Positions 35,455 to 47,315 of a stretch of 64,000 nt of DNA are shown piece by piece (within the stretch, counting starts at the first letter, position 1; each line of letters starts with the position of its first letter). Origin of the DNA: Dioszegia crocea (Eukaryota > Basidiomycota > Tremellomycetes > Tremellales > Bulleribasidiaceae); the NCBI GenBank assembly GCA_001600615.1, contig BCKK01000002.1:278809-342808 (forward strand), in the 5' to 3' direction. The position numbers and the translations under genes were made by a program. The notes beneath the pieces are model-generated. The model worked only from the letters and a program-made list of their open reading frames with translations, did no database searches and was not told the DNA's origin.

Positions 35455-37322
35455 CTACAAAACCTCTTCCCCACCTTCCAGCTCATCCGTCATGCCGAGC
35501 TCTTCAAAGTGCTCCAGTAGCTCATCAACTCCAATCTCCGGGAAGTCCTCCTCTTCGTCATCCGCCTCACTGGCTTCCTCCTCAATCTCCATCGGTGCTG
35601 GCGCAGCCTTTCCACGCTTCTTGGCACCACCCTTCCCAGATCCAGGCTTGGTGACCACCTCCATTTCCAGATCCCCATCGGCATCCTTCTTTTGCTCCTC
35701 GTGCTTGTACAGGTTGATTGCTGCACGCATCTCCTTATCCTCTTCCAGATCCCGCAGGAATAGCTCGTAATCCCTCTCAACGTTCTTCTGGTCCACACCA
35801 CCTCGTCGACCAAGAGCACCTCGACCGAGAGTGGTCGTGGTGCCCTCAGCGACATCCTCGGCTTCCTTGGCGATAGAGCGGAGCTTCCAGTTTCTTGGCC
35901 GAGCCTTTCTGCGACGGTTAGGGTAGGTCTTTCGAACGAGGATGACGTCTGGGATTCGACCTGCATCGAGGGATTCATAGTGGTCGCTGTTGAAGTTGGA
36001 TTTTGTGAGGTGGTACCCGAGAACAGTGTCTCCGGGCTGGAGGATGGCACCGAGGTGGGTCCGTGTGTGGAAGATACCGTCGTCACCCATACCGTCTGCG
36101 TCCTGGGCAGCGTTGGTCGTGCTCGTTCGTGTGACCTGAGCATCGGCCAGCACGTATTTGCCTCGGACGGGGCCCGATGGCTCAACGTCCAGAACGACAA
36201 ACTCGACGAGGTCCGTGACTGTCGCAAGAGCCTCGAATGGCTGACGCCAGTACACTGGAGCAATGACGTCGGTTTGCTGGAGGGTCATGGGATCGAGGAG
36301 GTGCATGGAGTTGCCGACTCGGGAGCAGATGGTCAGGGGACTATCGTCAGTTCAGATCAAAGGACCAGACTCACGTTATGTTTCCCCATGATTTGGCTTG
36401 GGATGAAGGAAGGCAGACAAGATCATCTTTGCAAACTGGGACAATTTCGACCGAGTAGGTGAATTTGTAATTGGCCGTGTTGCTCTGTTTCTCGGACGAG
36501 ATGAGCTGTTCAGAGCTCTTGACTCTTGACATCAGCGCTGGTCTGCTGTCAAACTCACCGTACGGGTACAACGCCAGCCAAGAATTCCACCATCTTGATG
36601 GCAGAATTTCGTTCAGAGTAAAAGAAATCCAAACCATCCCGCTTCTCATTGATGGATATGGTATCCCTGAGATTAGCTCAGCCGGAATGTCAACTCACTT
36701 ATGAGCATTATGCTTCAGGATCAATTGCTCCAGCCACAGGAAAGTTCGCTTATGAGTGACCTTCTGCCTGACCTGAACGGTAGCCTTCCATGTGTTCTTC
36801 GCAGCAAGCTTGGTACAAGCGGGGCATTGTCCGGTGTGGACGACAAAGACTAGAATGAAGGTTTGCTGGAGGACGGTATTCGCAAGCACCTCTTTTTGAA
36901 TGGTGATTTTTATTTTGATTCGTCGAGAGTGTGGCTCAGTCCATACGAACGAAGCGTCGATCAGCCGGACCTTCTGCAAGGGCCGAGAGATCTTTTTGAG
37001 ACAGAGAGCTACGATTAGCGGGTCCAACCATAGGCTTACCAAGCAATTCTCTAGATTCCGGCTGGGCATTGACCCAGGCTGACGGGGGCGAAGACCACCG
37101 CTCGCACCCTCGGCAGAACATCAGAGAGGCCTCCTTGGGGATGCCCTCTGTGATGTCGATGGAATTCCGGAGACAACCTACACCTGGGTGTCAGTCACGC
37201 TGATCAAGACATAACTTACAAAGACCAGCTCCGTTTGCGCTCGAAATGACTGTCCCGCAGTCTGCACACAAGATGTAGCTCTCCTGTCCCTGCGCGGATG
37301 GTTCGTAGTCCATTAACACCAT
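35455..37322 (-). CDS. NMD3: 60S ribosomal subunit nuclear export adaptor NMD3
   Basis: Adaptor that links pre-60S subunits to the Crm1 exportin and leaves in the cytoplasm. The ATG at 37322 gives MVLMDYEPSAQG, followed by the zinc-binding N terminus: ILCADCGTVI, CLRNSIDITEGIPKEASL and FCRGCERW, the tandem CxxC pattern of the family. Later blocks include VWTEPHSRRIKIKITIQKE, HTGQCPACTK, and WKATVQVRQKVTHKRTFLWL. The middle domain has DDLVCLP and SPLTICSRVGNSMHLLDP, then the eIF5A-like segment VLDVEPSGPVRGKYVLADAQ. The C-terminal tail is highly acidic with leucines (ELLEHFEELGMTDELEG), consistent with the nuclear export signal. About six short introns are spread over the first half. The stop is TAG at 35455. 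Confidence 0.95.
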
Positions 37323-37499
37323 GATGTATAGGCAGTGAAGGATGTGATAGATGAATGACTATTGAAAGCGGACAGAGCTTTGCGGAAATTCTTCACTTGG
37401 CTCAAAGGCGGGTGGCAAATTTTGATAAGCATACACGTCATGGCATTTGTGTTGGTCAACTATAACACATCTGGTCCTACTATAATTTACTGGCCGCTG

Positions 37500-39595
37500 C
37501 TATGGGTCCTCTTCAGGTTCCTATCCATCAGCATAATCACGGCATGTAGACTCACGTCTTCGTTGTTTCCTATAGGCATTCCTAATCCCAACCCACTCCG
37601 CGAGCTATTCCTCATTGAGCTCATCTTGTTCCCCGATAACGTCCGACGGTGGCCTATTGAGCTAGCGCCAAGCAGCGTTGATCCTCCTCTTCTTGCAGAC
37701 GCCGGACTGAGCGGAGCAGCGCTCGGTCCAGCAAGATCCCTCAAGAAATCATGCCGGCCGCCCATGTTGTCTGAGTGACTTGCCAGACGATGCCGATAGG
37801 TAAGGGGTGTATCCGTCATCATCGTGCTCGTGACTCGTGGCCGGCCAAGGGGTGTAAGGGAGAAGAGGGAGGGATTGCCAAAGTTGAAGTCTATGTGGCG
37901 GGAGGGGGTGGATGTTACATCAAAGGGGGCGTCGTCTATGCGGGGAGTGGTGAAGCGGGTATCAGAGGGGACGGGGGTTGAGGGGGTGGGTAGCATGCCC
38001 GGTTCTTCGCCATACGCCCACATGTCTGTGCCGTAGCTCAGTATGCGGGAGCGATGATTCCGGCTGGTCGGCGAGGCGACTCCTCGATTGGCAGGGGTTT
38101 GTACCGAGGGTAAGACGGGGGAAGGCGCCAGAGCAATCTGGTCGGAACCCTTGAAAGCTGACGAGCGTTCCTCCGATTGGGCATAGGCTCGACGAGGGGT
38201 TTGCGCTGGTGTCGATAGATTAAGAACTTGGTTCTCGCAGTTTGGACACCACCACCGATTGGGGAGATGCATGTCGTCGACACCGTTGCACAGGGTGTGA
38301 TGCCACGTTTGACAATTTGTGCAGACGACCATGGCGCTGATTCCGTTGGCGGAGCGGGCGCCGCATGCACATGCCATGACACCGACGGGGAGAGGAGGAA
38401 GGGATCGATAGCGCAGTATAGTGAGGAGGGCGGACTTGGCATCGGCATTGACATGTATCCGTCTCCGCGGATCGGCGTCTGCGGGTCGGACCAACCTGGC
38501 CACACTCTTGCCCTTGCCCTTCCCAGGAGCGGTGTAGACCTCCTCATCCGACTCCTCATCTCCGCTATATTCCATGTAGCGCTTGAGCAACAGCGCCCTT
38601 TCCCTGTCCTCCCTCTTTGCCGTCGACCACGATTCAGGCCAATCAGGCTTGATCTTCGAGGTGCTCGCCACCGACCACTCCTCATCCTCGTTGGTCTCCT
38701 CTGTGGATTCTGCACTGTCCAGTCCGAGGAAACTCATCGCGGCGTCCTTTCGTACCGCCACCCGCCCAACAGAATCGATTTTGGTGCACATCATAGGCTC
38801 CGCTCGGGCCACAGCGGTGAACGCTTGTAGACGCTTTTCGAGCTTGTCTGCGTGGTCTATGGGATCGTCGACGACTGTGATTGGGGGAGTGCTTTGTCTT
38901 CCGGCATTTTCCAACCAGGCTAGTTCGGATTCGAGGATGGGGTGGATTGTGAGGGAGGCGGTGCCGCTTTCGCTGGTGAGGATGGTGGGGGCAGGAGCGA
39001 GTCGGTGGGGTAAGGGTTCTCGAGCAACTTCGTCATCCAAAACTTGCCCGACGGCAAGTTTCCGACCCTCCTCCGATTGCAAGACTTTCAACCCTATCCG
39101 TTCTGCAGGTTCCTCAATAGGCGGCGGAAGATGTGGGGGTGGCTGAAGTTGGGGGGGCGGCTGAAGATGTGGGGGAAGGGCAGTGAACTCTCGTCCAGTG
39201 GAAGGCGGTGTGGGCAGTTGCGCCGTCTTTATCCTCTTCGACGCTCGCTCCTCTCTCTTCGGCGTCTTCACCGGGGCCGGCGCCTTCTCCCTCTTCCGCT
39301 TGCCCTTATCTGGGGTCTGCGACCATGATCGTTCGGCCATGACGGGATAGTATTGCGGGATGGTGGTATCGTAGAGCGGCTGGTATATGGCAGGTTGGGG
39401 ATAACGGGGTTGGGTTGGGGTCTGAAAAACGTCGTACTCGCCCGAAGAGTTGTAGTCAGGTTGATGGGTGTATCTGCTGGTTGATGGGTATGTGTGGGGT
39501 GCCTGGGGCATATCGGTCGACAATTGATGACTGGATTTAGCAAGCTTCAACAACGGGACTCACTCTTTGCCCATAGTCTTTCTCGACGCAGTCAT
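37500..39595 (-). CDS. PHD-finger protein
   Basis: A tiny first exon starts at the ATG at 39595 (MTASRKTMGK) and is joined across a 33-nt intron (39531-39563) to a large exon. The N-terminal 130 residues are Pro/Gln/Tyr-rich; a basic patch (DKGKRKREKAPAPVKTPKRE) looks like a nuclear localisation signal. The single PHD finger is near residues 390-440: MACACGARSANGISAMVVC, then CQTWHHTLCNGVDD and RWWCPNC, a C4HC3 arrangement with the aromatic residue before the last Cys pair. The C-terminal third is Ser/Thr/Pro-rich with several TP sites. A final 35-nt intron (37521-37555) precedes the last codons EPEEDP and a TAG at 37500. A chromatin reader role is inferred; orthology to a named yeast protein is unclear. 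Confidence 0.82.
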
Positions 39596-41304
39596 AATTT
39601 CCGAGGTGCCGCAGGAAAAGTAGCGATGGAGATACGGCTGTAGGAGCATTGTCAGTTTTATCTCTAGGTTGAGACCGGCTGAGACATATGGATGGGGAAA
39701 TTACAAGGGTAGGAGGATAGGGTGATTTGATAGAGCAGTGTATGGAGTGGAATGGTAGAGATGATGCTCGGTGGAGCGATCATGCGCTAGATGACATGTT
39801 GATAGAGTGGCATATGGGGAGGCTGGTCGGTTCAGGTGTGAATGAAACTTACCGATAGGCCTTGGAATCCTTGCCGACTAATTTGCTATGCACCGGTGCG
39901 GTATTGTATTGCTGAGTGCAATTATAGCATGTAATAGTTGGCTATGTAAAGGGAAGATGTATCGAATTTGCGAGAAGAGGATGAAGGTAGGCACAAGTGA
40001 TCGTCGTTGACGATAACGGATGACAGCGACCGGTTAGGTTGACGGAGAATAAAAGCGGGCAAGGAGTGTATGAAGGCTAGGGTTTGTATGTATTTCTCTA
40101 CCTGCAGGGAGGTGGCTGATTGATCGTCATGGAAGGAAAGCTTAAGGAGGAGAGGGGAGGCTGCATGAGGCCTATGGGCAGGGCGGGATGGGATGGGGAC
40201 TGACGGGGATAAGAAGGAAAGGCTCTAATTGTGTGACTGGATAAAGGGGAAAATCAGGGTCACACAGGCTTCTCCGGCCACGTTATCCGCCGCCTTTTGA
40301 CCTCCTCCCTCCCTTTGGATCCGCCTTCTCTCCTATGCTACCATATACCCACACAACACCTCAAACAAGCCAACAGACAACACTCAGTTCCTCTCCCTTG
40401 CCACGCGTCCCTCCCTCTCCTCCCTGCGATGCATCCTAGACTATAGCGCACTGAAACAATCCCTTCGACCACAAGTGCCTCCGCTCTCTCCGACGGAAAC
40501 TTTGTCACCTCCATGCCGTAAAGTTGAACCTTAATCATGTCACGCTGTCACGCTGACGTGACGCGTCGACGCGCCGGACGCCGCGTCCGTTTCGGGGCAT
40601 TTGAGTGGTTGAAGCGCAATACCGGCGAGGATGAGGGGTGTGTGTGACTCATCTGACGTGGTTGCTTGGTGTAGGTGAGGCTGGATTGGACTAGGGATGT
40701 GTGCAAGCGGTGGTCTTCGGCTGAGCGGCCGCGTCGCGGTCCGAGTTGGACATCGAAGATCAGTGCCGGGGAAGGAGGGCGGGAGTGCTGGGGAGACGGG
40801 CAGGATACTTTCCTCGTAGGAGGGAAGGCAAGGGGAATGTGGCAGAGTGGTGGCACTGGATCTAGCCAAGATGTAAAGCTGGAGTAGGAGAGGTGGAAGG
40901 AAGAGTAGTGCTCGTCGACGCAACCTCGCGCAGGACGAAGCTGCAGCTCGCCCTGAAAATGGTCACGTGAATCGCCACCCAGCTGAATGTGGCAGATCAG
41001 CGGGATGGCTCATGACAGGATGGGCATCCTTCTTCTGACGATTGTTAAGTGATTTGGCGCATCAACAGATCGATATGCATCTGAAGTGCGAGAGCTACCA
41101 GATAACCTATCGAGATCTCTAAGGGGCGAAGCGGCAACAGCACACAGACCAGCTGTTTCGCCACCCCGAGGTGTGTGATGCAGTCCAACATCTGCTCCAA
41201 TGATCTGTGGCTCCACCACGCCATAGCGGTGCCTTCTTGACCCTTGAACGCATCGTCGTGTCCATGAAGGTCCGGTGATTGGGATTGTATTGGATTTGAT
41301 CAAG
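39596..41304. other. Long intergenic region between PHD and Sel1 genes
   Basis: About 1.7 kb containing the promoter and leader of the PHD gene and the 3' flank of the Sel1 gene. At 40550-40580 lies a block of inverted and direct TCACG/CGTGA units next to ACGCGTCGA (40561-40569); another ACGCGT lies at 40403-40408. A minus-strand frame at 40540-40923 has no ATG. No gene supported. Confidence 0.4.
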
Positions 41305-43734
41305 TCATATATTTCTCCTGCACGATAGTCAGCCAACTGTTCTCCGCTCGTCTGGGAACATAAGAAATAGAAGGATGAACGCACCTTCCATACCCAAGCG
41401 AGTCCCATCGTGGTTGTCCCTTGGCCAATCTGGACCGTCAGCCGCTTTCGACTGATAATCGCTAAGCCCGATACTCACAGCCATCCGATACCATTTAGCC
41501 GCTTCCTTCATATCCTTCTTAATCCCGTTTCCTCCCTTTGACAACAAGAATCCGAGCTCTACATTGGCGTCAGCGTCACTCTTAGTGGACGTCAGCAAAG
41601 GTACTTACGTTCTTGACTTGCTAGATCGCCCAGATCACCTGCGAAGCGGAGATACGATACGGCCACTTCTGGATCCTTCTTGACGCCAACTCCTTCCAAA
41701 AAACAATTGGCGACTTCAAACATGCCCAAAGAGATATCACGCTATAATCATGAGCAAACGTTTTGGTACGAGGAACGAAAGTTGGCACTCACAGCCATCG
41801 CCTTCTTCTGCTGGATAGACAATCCCCCACCGTCGGACGAACCAGGTACTTCCTTCGATCCCTGAGCTATCGATTTGTCACACGCAGTACGGAGTTCGGC
41901 GAATGCTTTCCGCTCGTCTTTGGCCACTCCCCATCCATGCCGAAGAGCCAAACCTGAGAGCTGTCAGCTTCAACCCAAAGTCGCAGCCTGACGTCCAGGA
42001 CGCACCCCAATAGATCCTGCCTGTTGAACTTCCCGCATCGGCCGCTTGACGAAAGTACCACGCAGCCTTGGGCAAGTCTCCCTTCCCCCTCGCCTCAACT
42101 CCCTTAGTTAACAAATCGTCCCGGCTCGACTCGCGCGGATCGAGCAAAGGGCTCATGGGAGTTTGACGATGTGGCTCAGATATCCCCCAGCGTCGGGCCT
42201 CTGCATCATCTTGCCGATTAAGCACCGAGGCGGGAACCTTGGTGTATGTTCCCTTTGGGAAGACAAGCTCGGTGCCTCCGGGTGTAGAAGCTCGGGATGT
42301 GTCTGCCGAAGGGGACGATGAACCGCCATCGAGATCGTAGATTGAGAATGCGTTAGATTGCATCGACATGGCCGACGCCCGTGGATTGGAGGGTTTGAGG
42401 CGAGATAAGGTGGGATTTGGCATGGAGGGATCGCGGAGTGGGATCATAGTGGGTCCTGATGCCGGGGAGTGATGTTTGTGTACACGGATATTGGGAAGAG
42501 AGATATGACCGGGGATAGGGGCGCGCCTGGAGTTATTATGAACGTGAGGTGGATGTTGATTGGGAGCGGATGAAGATGCGGGAGTTGAGTTCGATTGCCG
42601 GGGGGATCCAGGACCAGGTGGTGGAGGTGGGGCAGCGCGACTGGGCAGAACAATATGTCGTTTCTTTAACTTCCTCCCTGTTCCGCCTACACTCGCAGCC
42701 TCTCCACCCGCCGAGCTGGAGCCGAAACCAGGTACAGCATCTCTGAGCTTTGCCAACCTCTTCCCGGGGCTCATATTGGCTCTAGCGCCAAGGGTCCCAT
42801 TAGCAGCGTGTGCCCCGTCCGTATCCAGCCATTCAAAGCCTTCTTCATCATCTCCCCATTCGGACCCCTGTTCGCCATGCACACTCTCCCAGTCTTCCAG
42901 TCCTATACTCTGCCGCTGCGGATGTAGGGCGGAGATTTCGCCCTCGCGCGTTATCGAGTCGGACCGAGCTCGTGATGTCGAACGGGGCGGAGGCGTGAAG
43001 ACATCATGATGTGTCTCAGAGAGCAAGCGAGAAGACGTGGAGGGCCCGGTTTTGTAGAAGTCCGCAGGTGTGAGGAACGCAGGCGCGGGGGGAGGCGGGG
43101 CGGGAGGAGGCGGGGCGGGAGGAGGNGGGGGAGCAATGTTGGTGAGGCCAGCTCGGGATCTAACGAAGAATGATCGCTTGGGTGTAACCTGTCCACTAGC
43201 CAGCTCGTCCGTGTGACTGCTGGGCCCGGGACCCGCTGCCACTGGCGGTCCCAGATCAAAGTATTGCGTTCGATCCGCCTTGGGTGTGGTCGGCGTATCG
43301 GCACGTTGGCCAAAATCCATCGGAACGGCAGAAGGATGCACTTCATCTTCCTCCGACGAGGTGATATCTGACGACATGGACACCGGCCGCGTAAAGGCAT
43401 CGTCCGAGGTGGTATCGAAGGATGAGATGGTATTGATTGACGAGACCGAGTAGACGGAATTCGAGCGGAAGAGGTTGAAGTCTAGAGCTGGGACGGTCTT
43501 AGGTGGAGTTGAGCTAGGAGATTGTCGGTGGGCAAGGGAGGAAGGACCGGGGTCGCCTGTAGTGCTGGGCTAAAAGGTCAGTCCGTACCCAGAGCAGAGG
43601 GTAAGAGCGGGGCTTACAAGCGACTGAGCCATATTCCTGACGTGCGCCAGAGGACTCTTGAAGTCTGACGCATTGTGCACTACCTGCTGTGCAGAAGGCA
43701 TACGCGCGAGCCGGCGCTCGTGTATCGTTGACAT
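41305..43734 (-). CDS. Sel1-repeat (SLR) protein with long disordered N terminus
   Basis: The ATG at 43734 (MSTIHERRLARMPSAQQ) starts a protein of over 700 residues. The first 500 or so are low-complexity: Ser/Pro-rich with a polyproline run of PPPAPPPPAPPPP type that could bind profilin or SH3 domains, and several acidic DE patches. The C-terminal part holds Sel1-like repeats: GVEARGKGDLPKAAWYFRQA, GLALRHGWGVAKDERKAF, CFLEGVGVKKDPEVAVSYLR, GFLLSKGGNGIKKDMKEAA, with the terminal GQGTTTMGLAWVWKEKYM typical of fungal SLR proteins such as the Dsf2/Skt5-like group. Function as a scaffold in polarity or wall signalling is inferred. One base at 43126 inside the polyproline coding run is undetermined. 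The last exon is only about 15 nt, ending in TGA. Confidence 0.82.
43081..43131. repeat. G-rich tandem repeat coding for polyproline
   Basis: Imperfect tandem GGAGGCGGGGCGG-type units, reading Pro/Ala on the minus strand. One unit contains the undetermined base at 43126, so repeat length may be misassembled. Confidence 0.75.
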
Positions 43735-44578
43735 AGTAGATGGTATAAAGGACAAAGGCAGGCCGCCAGCACGACAAGGTGGCAAAGATTGTTGACACTT
43801 AAGGGCAAACACGCTAGCGTAGGTGGAGGTTTTAGCTTCCGAAGTGATCGGGTGCCTCTCGCTGAGGAATGTGGAGCAAGGGCTGGCCTGTGGCTGATGT
43901 AGGGTATGATAGATGGATAGCGAACGTATTGCCTGGTTCCATCCTTAATAGCATATAGCTACTCTACCAGACCCAAGGTTGTGCATAGATGTTTCGGAGC
44001 ATATCAGGCCAACGAGGCTGAAACAGAGTGGCGCCCGCGGGTGGCGGCTGTGACCACATGGCCCTGAGGGGCCCTGACTCGCTGCATTTTTTCCATCCGT
44101 CACGGTCAGCCTTGAGCAGAGCTTGGGCAAGAACCTCTGGTCAGATGCTATACTGCACCTCTGCGGTCATGCATGCAAGCTGTATGGCTGTACAGATAGA
44201 TGACAAAGTCACGTGTGCTGATCAAAACAAAGGGCGAAACGCGGAATCTATTTTGGCTGGTTGGATGAGACGCGCTTTTTCAAAGTGCCCCCTTCAAGGT
44301 GCATGCCAAAGGTAACATCCCTCTACTGCTTACCTACTTTCCTATACATACTCTCCATACTCTCCATACACGCTTGCCTCTGATCGGAGTCAACAGCCTG
44401 CTCCAGTCATTTCTGGCTCATTCCTCGACGCGCCTCACGATCCAAAACGAGAACCCTAAAGTCGTTGGCGACCGTCACACAAAGGCAACAACAACAGATC
44501 TACATTCCGCGTGCCTTGTCGTCAAGCCTCACGAAGTAAACACATACGTGGGCTACACAGACGACAGTCGCGCAGATC
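43735..44578. promoter_or_regulatory. Divergent region between Sel1-repeat gene and BEM1
   Basis: The 844 bp include the leaders of both genes. The stretch at about 44320-44400 is CT-rich with repeated CATACTCTC units, typical of fungal transcription start regions. No specific factor site recognised. Confidence 0.4.
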
Positions 44579-46833
44579 ATGTCCCTGTCCCTGGGACGTC
44601 CGACAGCAAAGGTCGCACCTCCGCAAAAGGTCATTCGAGCTTTGGTCTCTCACAGATCAACAAACCCGAAGAATCTCAGCTATAACCAGGGTGACTTTTG
44701 GTATGTCACTGGCGAGAGAGATGACTGGTACGAGGCTTTAAGTGAGTGGTTTGGGAGCGAGGCAGAGGCCTTGTGCAACCAAGAGTCAAGGTTGACGGAC
44801 AGATCCTTTGACCAGCTCGAGAGGACTCGTCCCTCGGAAGGATTTCGAAGAGTTCAATAAAGGCGGTATCAACAAGAGTAACACTAGACCACCGAGTCAA
44901 GAGGGAAGGTGGGTCTATTCTATTCCTCGCAGTGCTTAGGTGTCCGTGCTGATGTACAGTCGATCACATACACCATCAACGGGACACATGTCCCAATCTA
45001 GCAATCCCCGATCTCCCCCTGTCCAGGTCATGTCACCGACGGAGATGTCGAAGAGATATGCACCGTTAGTTTGCATTCTTGGATTGATAAAATGAGCTCA
45101 TGTCTAGTGTATACGCCAAGGTTGTGTATGACTTTATTGCCGAGCGACCAGACGAGCTGGCTGCAAAAGCTGGGGATTCGATCGTAATCATCGCACAGAG
45201 CAACCATGAGTGGTAGGTTTTTCCAACCGCGGTTCCATCATAGCTGACAGACAGGTTCGTAGCCAAACCCATCGGCAGATTAGGCGGGCCCGGACTCATC
45301 CCCGTCACTTTCGTACAAATAAGAGATACAATCACCGATCAGCCGATCGATCGGCTGCCCGACCACATCCCCCTTGTCGAAGAATGGAAGCAGGCAACAG
45401 CAAATTACAATGCAGCCAAGATTCCTCTGGGGCGATTCGACTTCGCACCTGGAGACTCCAGCGTGGCCGATTCGCCCTATGGTCAATCGTCAAATAGTAA
45501 TCAGCAATCCTCGACTTCTCTACCTCGGAGCGGGTCACAATCATCAATGTCCATCCCCGCAGTGACGAATGGAAGAAATGGAGGAGGAAGCGGCAGTCGG
45601 AATAGCCAAAGACAGCGAAGCCCCATCTATCGACCAGAAGTCGACGCCCATCTTCCTCCCGGTTTGCTCACCGCCCTATCCGTCCCCTCCTTCCACAACG
45701 AATCAGGCAATTTCTGGTTCCGCCTCCAAGTCACTTTCCTCCCCGACGACCCATCCGGTCCAGGTTATACCTTGGCGCTATATCGGACATACGAGGACTT
45801 CTACGAATTCCAAATTACCCTCCTCGACACATTCCCTTATGAAGCTGGTCGGCCAATGTCGGATCGGGATTCATCGCCCCCGCGGGTCCTGCCATTTATG
45901 CCTGGGCCAGTTGAGGAGGAGATAGACGACGAGTTGACGGAGTATAGGCGTGAGGAGTTGGACACGTATGTCCGGTCGCTGATCGAACTGGGGGATCAAG
46001 GGAAGGACTACATCCTCCGGCACGAGCTCTTCAGGGCTTTCTTTGCCGCCAAATATGGGGATCACTGTGAAGAGGTGTCAAGATCTGTCGGTGGGGGAGG
46101 TGGTGGTCGTGGGGGCGAAGGCGTCGAGGAGCTGGACGAACGGATGGGCGCTGTCAGCGTTAGGGAAGAGGAAGGATATGGGGTACCAAATGGGGATGGG
46201 CGTTCGGGCTCTGCAGCCGGGCACGCAAGAGGCCAGTCTCAATCCCAATCTCGCAACAACTCTTACGATCGGCAATCGGCGACATCCAACCAGGCTTCAA
46301 GTCAACCTGGACCAAGCCGTACTACATCCACGCGGAATCCCTCGCCCTTACCTCCAATCGACACGAGCCGGCCTACCTCATCGGGATCCCAGGCTTACTC
46401 CTCCTCTGCACACGTCCGACAACCCTCCTCCTCCGCCCACTCTCACAGTCAGCACGGCCACACCATCCAGCCATTCTCAGCTGCCCCATCTACCGGCGCA
46501 TCATCTTCTTTCGGGCCTGGTACCGCGGCGGCGGGCTCTAGCCGAGCGGGAGGTGGTAACCCACCGCCATATATCAAGATAAAGATATATGATCGGTCCA
46601 CCGATGACCTCATTGCCATTCGGGTACATCCCGATGTGAACCATGCGGAGCTGTTTGAGAAGGTTCGCGCGAGACTAGGGAATGAAGTCAGGGCGTTGAG
46701 ATATAGGACAGGAATGGGGAGCGGGGTCAATCCGGCTGCTGGGGGAGGGTACGAGGAGTTGAGGGATGACGAGGAACTGAGATGGTGGCTGGGCAAGGAA
46801 GATCAGAAGCTCGTATTATACGCGGAGCAATGA
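44579..46833 (+). CDS. BEM1: Cell polarity scaffold BEM1 (SH3-SH3-PX-PB1)
   Basis: Scaffold that joins Cdc42, its exchange factor and PAK kinase at polarity sites. The ATG at 44579 opens SH3 domain 1: VIRALVSHRSTNPKNLSYNQ, GDFWYVTGERDDWYEAL, and after an intron SSRGLVPRKDFEEF. SH3 domain 2 follows: YAKVVYDFIAERPDELAAKA, with HEWFVAKPIGRLGGPGLIP. The PX domain has FRLQVTFLPDD, YTLALYRTYEDFYEFQ, and PRVLPFMPGPV with its basic/hydrophobic lipid-contact region. A Ser/Gln/Gly-rich linker leads to the C-terminal PB1 domain: IKIKIYDRSTDDLIAIRVHP and YEELRDDEELRWWLG, the OPCA acidic motif that pairs with Cdc24. Stop TGA at 46833. Domain order is exactly that of fungal Bem1. Confidence 0.95.
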
Positions 46834-47315
46834 AACGACGCTCGGGAGTGATTGTGGCGTAGATGGGAGAAGAAGTTTAAAGATTGAGCCCTTTTGGGCC
46901 TTTTGGGAGCATTTGTTATGCCATGCAATGTTGCGGAATGTATGGAGTTGGAGATTCGTACTATGCAGGTGTATCCCAGGCTGGGCGTAGCCTTGATTTG
47001 CTTCTGAGGCTGCCCAATCCAAGGGCAAGGGGAGATTAGGCCTAAGGGTGAGCCTGGAACGCGTCGGGTTCAGCCGGCATGACGTAACTGAGTTTGAATT
47101 GTCGACGGTTCTGGAACTCGTCTCTCTATTGTCTATCGTCTGTTGTGTTTGTCAGCTCTGAATACTATAACTTGTACCCTTACTAGACGCCATTACACTT
47201 CACACAGATAGATACATCAGATAGTGTAGATCATACAGCCCCGATCGACCATTTATTACTTATATTCCCCCAAACAAACCATAATCGCCACCCCCTTCGC
47301 ACTCGCCAAGCAACC
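46834..47315. other. Intergenic upstream of RING gene
   Basis: The 482 bp contain the BEM1 3' flank and the RING gene promoter, with an ACGCGT at 47059-47064. No gene seen. Confidence 0.4.

Noticed and set aside
40540..40923. Minus-strand frame with a hydrophobic start that looks like a signal peptide
   Set aside because: It begins at TTG, contains no ATG, and is otherwise low-complexity Pro/Ser/Thr.
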